DNA of 12,591 nucleotides, taken from assembly GCA_016791465.1 (NCBI GenBank), contig JAEUWE010000511.1, positions 1 through 12,591 on the forward strand, read 5' to 3'. The translations under genes were made by a program, and so were the position numbers. Shown one piece after another: positions 1 through 6,210 of this stretch. The notes under the pieces were generated by a model that worked only from the letters and a program-made list of their open reading frames with translations, had not been told where the DNA came from and made no database searches. Each line of letters opens with the position of its first letter. The stretch's first letter is position 1. Source of the DNA: Pseudobdellovibrionaceae bacterium (GTDB lineage: Bacteria > Bdellovibrionota > Bdellovibrionia > Bdellovibrionales > JAMPXM01).

Positions 1-175
1 TCGCATCGCGAAGCGCGGACTCTTCTTCGATTTGCAGTTGGATTTTCGCCTTGCTCTGCAGGCCAGTTTTGATTGATTGCGCAATCATAACGCTGAGACC
101 TGCCAGGATGACGAGCGCCACCATGATTTCGATCAGAGTAAAACCGTGTTCGGAAGACTGGAGGCGAGATTTCAT
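1..175 (-). CDS. gspJ: GspJ-like minor pseudopilin of T2SS, N-terminal part only
   Basis: This is a partial gene. Its ATG is at 173-175 and it runs off the left edge after about 58 codons. The visible protein starts MKSRLQSSEHGFTLIEIMVA, a textbook class III prepilin leader: a short basic n-region, a Gly/Phe cleavage site after residue 11, Glu at +5 of the mature protein, then a hydrophobic helix. GspO would cleave and methylate it. A strong ribosome site (GGGAGG) lies 5 bases before the ATG, and the ATG is one base after the gspI stop, so it is probably translationally coupled. Assignment as GspJ rests mainly on gene order after gspG-H-I; the N-terminal helix alone does not tell pseudopilins apart. 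By family knowledge, GspJ forms the pseudopilus tip with GspI and GspK. Confidence 0.8.
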   Translation of the reverse strand, partial: MKSRLQSSEHGFTLIEIMVALVILAGLSVMIAQSIKTGLQSKAKIQLQIEEESALRDA

Positions 176-176
176 C

Positions 177-719
177 TTAACCTCCCATTCCCGATGGAAG
201 TCCGCCGATGGAGAGCGGCTTCGTGTAATCCATGAAATACGTTGAAATCGACTGCCTGATCTCTTTCTTTTTCCCTTTTTGACTCTGGTAAATGACGGTC
301 ACGGTCACTTCTTTGACCGCTGTTTTCATATACTCAGAGACTGTTTTTGCAATCAGCGCCGCAATCTCATTGTTTTTCGTGTTGCCGTCGCTCCGGCCGC
401 CGATCAGACCAGAAAGATCGGGCATCTCAAACTCTCTTGAGCGCATTTCCCAACGGTATCCGGCGTAGGGGCCTTCAAATTCTCCGCTGTCGTCTTCCTT
501 GATTTCAGTGAGAGGTTTTCCGCGGTACTCGAGGTCGATCTCGGTGATTTTTCTTTCCAGAAGAAGTGCCATATTGGAATTCATGCGCGCCTTTTCGATG
601 CGCATGAGATTGCCGCTCCATGAGTTGCCGATGACGATGAGGGCGCCCACCATAATCATCATCGCGATGACGGTTTCCATGAGCGTAAATCCGGCTTGTG
701 AATTCTTCGGTCGCGTCAT
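177..719 (-). CDS. gspI: GspI minor pseudopilin of T2SS
   Basis: This encodes 180 residues from an ATG at 717-719. A longer in-frame reading upstream only extends into gspH and lacks the leader shape. The chosen start gives a 10-residue leader MTRPKNSQAG followed by FTLMETVIAMMIMVG: GspO cleavage after Gly10, Glu at mature +5, then the membrane helix. GAGGGG lies just upstream. The ATG overlaps the gspH stop in an ATGA arrangement, and the stop is one base from gspJ, so translation is likely coupled. The order H-I-J and the helix sequence support GspI, which nucleates the pseudopilus tip complex. The protein is longer than most GspI proteins (commonly about 120-130 residues). The extra length is an acidic and Gly-rich middle (about 75-120) and a Gly-rich tail. 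Confidence 0.85.
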   Translation of the reverse strand: MTRPKNSQAGFTLMETVIAMMIMVGALIVIGNSWSGNLMRIEKARMNSNMALLLERKITEIDLEYRGKPLTEIKEDDSGEFEGPYAGYRWEMRSREFEMPDLSGLIGGRSDGNTKNNEIAALIAKTVSEYMKTAVKEVTVTVIYQSQKGKKKEIRQSISTYFMDYTKPLSIGGLPSGMGG

Positions 720-1327
720 GGTCCCCTCAGGTCTTTCAGGCTGACTTTGCGGTTGATAATTTCCGCCGAGCCAGTGAGAGGGTGAATGACGACACTCCAC
801 TCAAGTGTCTTGCGGTCGCCAATCTTGATAATGGCTTCATCAGAGAGTCCCTGTGGCAGAAAGTTCACGTAGGCAATTCCTTGCGTGATCTCTTTCTTTC
901 GGCCTGCGATTTCAACGCCCTCAAAGACGAGACCCGTCGTGAGTTTTGCTTCGGCAAACTTCGGATCCTTTTCAAACTTCGCGCGCTTTCCAACGACGTC
1001 TTGCTTTTGCGACTCCGTGAGTTTGCTGAGTTCTTCTTCTTGAACTTCTGAGAGCTGAAGCGCAACTCCGGGAGCGCTTTCGATCCAAAAGCGGTGGCCG
1101 TTTTCGTCATCCATCATAATGGCGAGGCGGTAGGTCGAGTGTTGAAGCTTGGCTGCAGTTCGGATTTCGCGAGTTTGAATGGCGAATTTTCGAATTTGTG
1201 ACCTACGGTTTTCGCTGGGATTGAAGAGTCTTGTTCCGCCGATCGCCATAATGCCGACGATGATCACAATGACCACCATCACTTCGATGAGAGTAAAGCC
1301 GCGTTGTTCAATCGATGGAGTTCTCAC
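716..1327 (-). CDS. gspH: GspH minor pseudopilin of T2SS
   Basis: This encodes 203 residues if started at the GTG at 1325-1327. A TTG at 1355-1357 would add ten residues. The GTG is preferred because it gives a compact prepilin leader (MRTPSIEQRG, then FTLIEVMVVIVI) like that of gspI, with cleavage after Gly10 and Glu at +5. Neither start has a well-spaced Shine-Dalgarno, so the start is uncertain. After the hydrophobic helix comes a globular domain. It contains a charged, probably helical insert (about residues 93-125, rich in E and K) and ends in beta-like segments typical of GspH. Its stop overlaps the gspI start by four bases. GspH is the minor pseudopilin thought to join the GspI/J/K tip to the GspG shaft. 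Confidence 0.82.
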   Translation of the reverse strand: MRTPSIEQRGFTLIEVMVVIVIIVGIMAIGGTRLFNPSENRRSQIRKFAIQTREIRTAAKLQHSTYRLAIMMDDENGHRFWIESAPGVALQLSEVQEEELSKLTESQKQDVVGKRAKFEKDPKFAEAKLTTGLVFEGVEIAGRKKEITQGIAYVNFLPQGLSDEAIIKIGDRKTLEWSVVIHPLTGSAEIINRKVSLKDLRGP

Positions 1328-1384
1328 GGCTCCATCGTAGCACGGACTAGGGTTCAAATATCAATCGGCGATTCGAGCTGATTC

Positions 1385-1870
1385 TCAGTCCGGATCTGTG
1401 CTGAGAAGATCCTTGGCAGCGCCTGAACCGCCGTCTTTACGATCCTTGCCAAGACTTTTGAGAACGAATGAAGTTCCGTCGGACTCATAGATCAACGGTT
1501 TCTTCCACGCGTCTTTGGGGATGTCTTTTAAGTAAGCTTCAGGGCCCCAGTTCGGGCATACGTCTTTTCCGGGATCTTGGACAAGAGCTTGGAGCCCTTG
1601 CTCGGTCGACGGGTAGTGGCCGCAATCGGCGCTGAACATTTCGAGCTGTTTGGAAACTTCTTTGAACTGAATTTTTGTTTGCTTGACCTCAGAATTCGAG
1701 AGGTTTTTAAAAACAGTCTGTCCCAAAACGGCGGCGAGACCGCCGATGATCAAGAGCACAACCATGATCTCGATCAGAGTCATGCCCTTTGCATTGAGTT
1801 TGAACCGGACTCCGAGCGAAGAAGGCGAGAGAAGGGTCATGAGTTGGTACGGAGTCGTTTTTTTGGTCAT
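1385..1870 (-). CDS. gspG: GspG major pseudopilin of T2SS
   Basis: This encodes 161 residues from the ATG at 1868-1870, which has an AAAGGA about 10 bases upstream. In-frame codons further upstream lack that signal. The leader is long (29 residues), ending KLNAKG, with cleavage predicted before Met30 (MTLIEIMVVLL) and Glu34 as the mature +5 Glu. The body matches GspG well: a YPSTEQGL motif near 86-93, CPNWGPEAYLKDIPKD near 105-120, a PLIYES strand, and a terminal SLGKDRKDGG segment where GspG proteins bind calcium. Two cysteines (83 and 105) in the periplasmic part could form a disulphide, which is not typical of the family. GspG polymerises into the piston-like pseudopilus. A promoter-like sequence lies just upstream. 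Confidence 0.92.
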   Translation of the reverse strand: MTKKTTPYQLMTLLSPSSLGVRFKLNAKGMTLIEIMVVLLIIGGLAAVLGQTVFKNLSNSEVKQTKIQFKEVSKQLEMFSADCGHYPSTEQGLQALVQDPGKDVCPNWGPEAYLKDIPKDAWKKPLIYESDGTSFVLKSLGKDRKDGGSGAAKDLLSTDPD

Positions 1871-1910
1871 TGCGTTGGTGTCCTTTCCGATGGGGGGATC
1901 GGTGGTTCGT

Positions 1911-1939
1911 AGAATACGCTGTCTCATCGTTTCGCTCAA
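1911..1939 (-). promoter_or_regulatory. Candidate sigma70-type promoter for gspG-H-I-J
   Basis: Read on the minus strand there is TTGAGC (1934-1939), a 17-base spacer, then TATTCT (1911-1916). Each hexamer matches 4 of 6 consensus bases. It lies in the 115-bp gap between gspF and gspG and would start transcription about 35 bases before the gspG ATG. This gap is the largest among the same-strand gsp neighbours. A secondary promoter for the abundant major pseudopilin would make sense, but such matches also occur by chance. Confidence 0.35.
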
Positions 1940-1985
1940 GAATGCGTTGTCTGATTTTCACAGCACAGGGCATCCAGACGAAGGT

Positions 1986-3200
1986 CTAGCTGCCGCCAAG
2001 ATTTGACATCTCGAAAATGGGTACCATGATCGAAAATACGACGCCTCCAATCAAAACACCCATGAGAACGATCAGGAGCGGGCCGAGGGCTGAGGTCAGG
2101 CCTTCGATTTCGGTGTCGACTTGAAAATCAAAGCTATTGCTGACTTGCGTGAGCATGCCTTCAAGTTCGCCCGTTTTTTCGCCAATCGCGATCATATGAA
2201 TGACGATTGGAAAGAACTGCCCGGATTTTTTAAGGGGGGCTGCGATCGATTCTCCCTCGCGGATATTGTCGCGGGCCTCTTCGATGGCTTTGGCGAGAAC
2301 GGAGTTGCCGACCACATTTTTCACGATGTCCATGGCTTGAAGCATTGCAACGCCGCCCATCAGTAGCGTTGAGAGAGTGCGAGTAAAGCGGGAAACTGCA
2401 ATCATGCGAGCGAGTCGGCCGACAAGAGGAAGTTTGAGAACAATCTGGTCCCATTGCTTTGAGCCACTGGGTGAATTTTTCCAGGAGCGGAACATAAAAT
2501 ACGCAAAGACGCCGGCGATCAGAAGTGGCAACCAGTAGTCGACGAAAATGCCGCTCGTTCCGATGACAAGTTTTGTGTACCAGGGGAGTTCCATTTCGGC
2601 GCTTTCAAAAATAGAAGTCATCTTTGGGACGACGAAAATGAAGATTACCCCAAGCATGGCGACCAAAAACACGGTCATGATAATGGGATAGAGAACAGCG
2701 GCTCGAACCTTTGAAACGAGCGCATTCTGAGCCTCGGTGAACTCCGCTAGGCGAATCAGGATGGTGTCGAGCGTGCCGGTGGCTTCGCCGGCTTCGCACA
2801 TTGTGATAAAAATGTGTGAAAATATATTCGGGTACTTCGCAAGCGCCTTATGAAGTGTCGACCCTTCGTTAACCTGGTTTTTGATATCACTCACTGCGAC
2901 TTTGAGAATCGGGTTTTCCATCTGATCGGCGACCGCGATGAGTGAGTCGACCAGCGGAATGCCTGCTTTGAGAAGTGTCGCGAGCTGACGAGTCAGATTG
3001 GCAACCTCGTTGATGGCGACGGATCCTGTGGCTCGTCCGGTGTTGTGTTTGGCCTCGGTGCGAGTCTTGTCTTTAATGTCGGTAACGAAGATGCCGTCTT
3101 TTTTTAGTTTCGCTCGCGCGTTTCGCGCGTTATCGGAATCGATCGTCCCGCGAACATTCTTTCCTGCTTTGTTTAGACCTTTGTACTCAAAAACCGGCAT
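1986..3200 (-). CDS. gspF: GspF inner-membrane platform protein of T2SS
   Basis: This encodes 404 residues, the usual GspF length. The start MPVFEYKGLNKAGKNVRGTI is characteristic of the GspF/PilC family. Two repeated T2SSF cytoplasmic domains are visible at about 68-190 (with RQLATLLKAGIPLVDSL) and 271-393 (with RTLSTLLMGGVAMLQAM), each containing a GE-TG element (GEATGTL at 138-144, GEKTGEL at 340-346). Membrane segments are predicted at about 169-191, 221-238 and 371-395. GspF is the core of the assembly platform and connects the GspE ATPase to pseudopilus growth. The ATG at 3198-3200 has no recognisable Shine-Dalgarno, unlike several neighbours. It opens the left half of the T2SS locus, separated from gspE by a reversed gene. 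Confidence 0.95.
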   Translation of the reverse strand: MPVFEYKGLNKAGKNVRGTIDSDNARNARAKLKKDGIFVTDIKDKTRTEAKHNTGRATGSVAINEVANLTRQLATLLKAGIPLVDSLIAVADQMENPILKVAVSDIKNQVNEGSTLHKALAKYPNIFSHIFITMCEAGEATGTLDTILIRLAEFTEAQNALVSKVRAAVLYPIIMTVFLVAMLGVIFIFVVPKMTSIFESAEMELPWYTKLVIGTSGIFVDYWLPLLIAGVFAYFMFRSWKNSPSGSKQWDQIVLKLPLVGRLARMIAVSRFTRTLSTLLMGGVAMLQAMDIVKNVVGNSVLAKAIEEARDNIREGESIAAPLKKSGQFFPIVIHMIAIGEKTGELEGMLTQVSNSFDFQVDTEIEGLTSALGPLLIVLMGVLIGGVVFSIMVPIFEMSNLGGS

Positions 3201-3214
3201 AATCTAAGTGTGAC

Positions 3215-3245
3215 GAGTCGCTTGCTGGGTGGCAAGTCTCGACTC
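3215..3245. repeat. Imperfect inverted repeat (hairpin) ahead of gspF
   Basis: GAGTCG-CTTGC (3215-3225) can pair with GCAAG (3232-3236) and CGACTC (3240-3245). This gives an 11-bp stem with a 6-base loop and a 3-base bulge. On the minus strand the structure ends 14 bases before the gspF ATG, so it would sit in the gspF leader. No T-run follows on either strand, so it is not a standard terminator. It could be an mRNA structure or an operator; function is unknown. Confidence 0.5.
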
Positions 3246-3271
3246 AGGAGTGAGAGGGAATCAGTTCGACA

Positions 3272-3300
3272 TTGCCTTGTTTGGGATCGGTCTGGAAAAT
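3272..3300 (+). promoter_or_regulatory. Candidate promoter for the Tat-exported DUF1513-like gene
   Basis: TTGCCT (3272-3277), a 17-base spacer and GAAAAT (3295-3300) each match 4 of 6 sigma70 consensus bases. Transcription would start roughly 17 bases before the GTG at 3324, leaving room for the AGAGG ribosome site. It is a pattern match only. Confidence 0.3.
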
Positions 3301-3323
3301 ACGGCAAGCAAAAGAGGGGTGTG

Positions 3324-4499
3324 GTGAATCGGCGTCAGTTTGTGCTCATCGGAGGGGTCTCACTTGTTGCGGGAGCCTCGGCAGCCCTGTTGTGGCGCCC
3401 TGGACTGCCCATGCGCTATGCTGCAGCGGGACGGTCTGTGCAGACTGGGCGTGGGCGCTTGCTTGTCACCTATGACTTCAACCCAGGAATACTCACCAAC
3501 TATTTCGATAGCCCAAGCAAATCGGGTCTGCTGGTTTTGGATCTTGATCGAGAAATCGGTCAGGTGATAACGACCCCGTTCAATATTCACGCGGTCGAGG
3601 TCTTTGGCGAAAGACGCGAGCGGGGTTTTGGTACCAGCAAGTACGGTGACAGTATTGCCGAGTTTGATCTTGAAAACTTCGCTGTCGTTCGAAAGCGTCC
3701 GACTGGAAGCGACTGGATTTTGATGGGGCACTTGGCGATGCTGCCCGGAGGCGCGGTGCTTGCGGCAACCGCAGCCAAGGATGATCCGCAGGGCGGCGCT
3801 CCGGACTGCGCGCTTGCGTTGTTCGATGTGCAAACGCTTGAGTTGCGAGATATCATTCCGCTTCCGAAAGAAAAGCCATCGCATCATGACTGCAAAGTGT
3901 ATGCGTTCGAGCAGAACCGGGTTGTGACCACAGGCGGAAACTGTCTTTATCTTGTCGACACCACAACCAAGACGGTTGAAACGCGGTCCGTGGAGGGTGT
4001 GGGGAGTGATTCTGGGCTTCGGCATTTTTCTATTTCTCGCGATGGAAGAATCGGAGTTCAGTGCAATCAGATGAAGGATGTCGATCGGCCGACGTGGATA
4101 TACGGAAAAGCAGAAGTTGCTTATTTTGGGGTCGAGGGTGAATCGCTTTTGGTGCGACCTCCGGAGCTTCTGCGGCCGGAGTTTGAGCGAGAACTTCTGG
4201 ATGTCGTGTTTGATGCTCAGGGCGAAAATTTCGGAATCGTCTTGCGGAGCGCGGGGATTGTTTATTTCTTCCATACTCAGTCAGGCAAACTCAGACGCCA
4301 GGTGGTGATGAAGAATGCCGTTCGGATGGTTCTGACAAATGATGGTCGGCACTTCGCGGTGGTGACGTTCGAGGGCATTGAGTATATCGATGCCACAACA
4401 CTTAAGCATCGACAGGAGCTGCGGCAGTTCGCTCCATTTTTTACATCACTTTTTATGGGTAACCAATTGCCAACTTTTGCACATGTGACACTCACATAG
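3324..4499 (+). CDS. Tat-exported DUF1513-like protein, probable beta-propeller
   Basis: This encodes 391 residues from the GTG at 3324, which has AGAGG six bases upstream. An upstream in-frame GTG (3210) would bury the signal peptide. The N-terminus MNRRQFVLIGGVSLVAGASA is a twin-arginine signal (RR at 3-4, hydrophobic core to about 23), so the protein is probably exported folded to the periplasm. The rest contains repeated short strands with turn motifs such as LPGGAV, SRDGRI, DAQGEN and TNDGRH, as in beta-propellers. Segments near 135-150 (GHLAMLPGGAVLAATA), 187-207 and 231-246 (LRHFSISRDGRIGVQC) resemble conserved stretches of the DUF1513 family as I recall it. Function is unknown; in some bacteria DUF1513 genes lie near periplasmic iron-uptake genes, but nothing here shows that. 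It runs opposite to, and splits, the T2SS genes. Confidence 0.72.
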   Translation: MNRRQFVLIGGVSLVAGASAALLWRPGLPMRYAAAGRSVQTGRGRLLVTYDFNPGILTNYFDSPSKSGLLVLDLDREIGQVITTPFNIHAVEVFGERRERGFGTSKYGDSIAEFDLENFAVVRKRPTGSDWILMGHLAMLPGGAVLAATAAKDDPQGGAPDCALALFDVQTLELRDIIPLPKEKPSHHDCKVYAFEQNRVVTTGGNCLYLVDTTTKTVETRSVEGVGSDSGLRHFSISRDGRIGVQCNQMKDVDRPTWIYGKAEVAYFGVEGESLLVRPPELLRPEFERELLDVVFDAQGENFGIVLRSAGIVYFFHTQSGKLRRQVVMKNAVRMVLTNDGRHFAVVTFEGIEYIDATTLKHRQELRQFAPFFTSLFMGNQLPTFAHVTLT

Positions 4500-4517
4500 T
4501 GCAGTTTTGGTGAAACC

Positions 4518-6209
4518 CTAAAGATCGATTTGTGTATTGGAGAGAACCTCTTCGATTGTCGTGATGCCTTTTAGCACTTTTTCGACGCCATGGTCGCGGA
4601 AGGTCTTCATGCCAAGCTCGAGCGCTCGTTTCTTGATTGTGCCGCCGTCTTTGCGCTGCATGATCAGCGAGCGGATTTCATCATTTACAAGCATGAGTTC
4701 TTGGATATTGGTTCGCCCCAGGTAGCCCTTGCCGTTGCAGTGCTCGCAACCCATCGCTCGATAGATCGTGGCGCCGCGAGTGGCTTCGCGTGTCAGCCCC
4801 AGTGACGTGAGGTCGACATCTGTTGGAACATGCGGCGCTTTGCAGTGTGGACAAAGAACCCGAACCAGTCGCTGCGAGATGACGCCGAGGAGCGAGGTCG
4901 CGATAAGAAACGGCTCGCAGCCCATGTCCATCAAACGAGGGAAAGCGCCGGCAGCGTCGTTGGTGTGCAGTGTTGAGAACACCAAGTGGCCGGTGAGTGA
5001 AGCTTGAATGGCAAGCTCGGCCGTCTCAAGATCTCGAATCTCTCCGATCATGATCACGTCCGGGTCTTGACGAAGAAAACTTCTTAGGCCTGTTGAGAAG
5101 TTCAGGCCGATTTTTGAGTTCACTTGCACCTGGCCGATGCCGTGGATTCGCTGTTCCACCGGGTCTTCAACGGTCAGGATGTTGATCTGTGCGTTATTGA
5201 TTTTTGAAAGGCACGCGTACAGTGTTGTCGACTTACCGGAACCTGTTGGGCCCGTGACCAAAATAATGCCGTAGGTGCGAAGCAAGAGGTCGTCGCGAAG
5301 CGCGGTGAGCGTTTCGTCGTTAAAACCCAGTTGCTCGAGCTGCAATACAACGTTTGAGCGGTCCTGAAGACGCATAACCAGGCGTTCGCCAAAAGCTGTC
5401 GGTACAGTTGAAAGACGAACGTCGATATCTTTGCCGCCAAGTTTCAGTGGGATACGGCCGTCTTGCGGGAGACGCTTTTCGGCGATGTTGAGATTTCCCA
5501 TGACCTTGATACGCGAGGTGATGGCGTTCTGCAGTTTCTTTGGTGGTTTGAAAATATCAAACAGGACGCCGTCGATTCGAAAGCGAACCACCATGTCCCG
5601 CTCATAGGGCTCGATATGAATATCGCTGGCCTTTTCTTTGACCGCGCGAAAAAGCAGAGTGTTGACGAGTTTAATGACCGGAGCGTCGTCGTCACCGGCA
5701 TCGAGAAGATCGACGATTGGCTCATCGAGGTCGAACTCTTCTTGGTCGATTTCGTCGAGCCCTTGTAGCGACGAAGTACTGCGCTCGTAAACCTTATTGA
5801 TCGCATCGATGATGCGCGGTTTTGAGGTCATAAGTGGAACAGTGCGCTTTTTAAAGATGACACGGAGATCATCCATCACTCGCGTATTGAGAGGATTGGT
5901 GATCAGAACCTGAACGGAGTTTTGGTCTTCGCGAAAAGGGAGGACCTCATGTTTTTTTGCAAAGCCAATTGGGATATCTCGAACGAGGTCTGAGTTGATT
6001 TCGCTGACTGGAATATCTTTGATATAGGTGAGGCCCATTTGGCTTGCGAGCTCGGTCAGGATTTCATCTGTCGAACCACCCTCTTTGCGCGCGAGCCAAT
6101 CGCGAATCGGTGTGCCGATTGTCGAAGGCTGCGAGAGGAGCAGATTGACCTGCTCTTCTGAGAGACTGGTGTTCTTGATGAGAACGCTGTCGAGTTGAAT
6201 AGAAGCCAT
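4518..6209 (-). CDS. gspE: GspE ATPase of T2SS
   Basis: This encodes 563 residues, a normal GspE length. The N-terminal domain (about 1-140, MshEN/N1E-like) is followed by a linker and the ATPase core. Walker A is GPTGSGKST (320-328), the Asp box is LTVEDP (345-350), Walker B is IMIGEIRD (386-393) and the His box is STLHTND (412-418). The zinc-binding four-cysteine module is complete: CPHC (453-456) and CEHC (488-491). All residues expected for activity are present. It hydrolyses ATP at the cytoplasmic face and drives pseudopilus assembly through GspL and GspF. The ATG is one base beyond the gspD stop and has only a weak ribosome site, so coupling to gspD is likely. Its 3' end converges on the DUF1513-like gene with 18 bases between. 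Confidence 0.97.
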   Translation of the reverse strand: MASIQLDSVLIKNTSLSEEQVNLLLSQPSTIGTPIRDWLARKEGGSTDEILTELASQMGLTYIKDIPVSEINSDLVRDIPIGFAKKHEVLPFREDQNSVQVLITNPLNTRVMDDLRVIFKKRTVPLMTSKPRIIDAINKVYERSTSSLQGLDEIDQEEFDLDEPIVDLLDAGDDDAPVIKLVNTLLFRAVKEKASDIHIEPYERDMVVRFRIDGVLFDIFKPPKKLQNAITSRIKVMGNLNIAEKRLPQDGRIPLKLGGKDIDVRLSTVPTAFGERLVMRLQDRSNVVLQLEQLGFNDETLTALRDDLLLRTYGIILVTGPTGSGKSTTLYACLSKINNAQINILTVEDPVEQRIHGIGQVQVNSKIGLNFSTGLRSFLRQDPDVIMIGEIRDLETAELAIQASLTGHLVFSTLHTNDAAGAFPRLMDMGCEPFLIATSLLGVISQRLVRVLCPHCKAPHVPTDVDLTSLGLTREATRGATIYRAMGCEHCNGKGYLGRTNIQELMLVNDEIRSLIMQRKDGGTIKKRALELGMKTFRDHGVEKVLKGITTIEEVLSNTQIDL

Positions 6210-6210
6210 A

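Noticed and set aside
120..1800. Recurring similar DNA near 125, 675, 1275 and 1765
   Set aside because: These encode the homologous prepilin leader and helix (GFTLIE-like) of GspJ, GspI, GspH and GspG. They reflect paralogy, not a DNA repeat element.
3360..4274. A 304-codon open frame antisense to the DUF1513-like gene
   Set aside because: Its translation has no recognisable family, hydrophobic pattern or ribosome site, while the plus strand has a Tat signal and propeller-like repeats. It is a shadow frame.
4500..4517. A possible terminator between the convergent DUF1513-like gene and gspE
   Set aside because: The 18-bp gap offers only a weak GTTT/AAAC pairing and no T-run.
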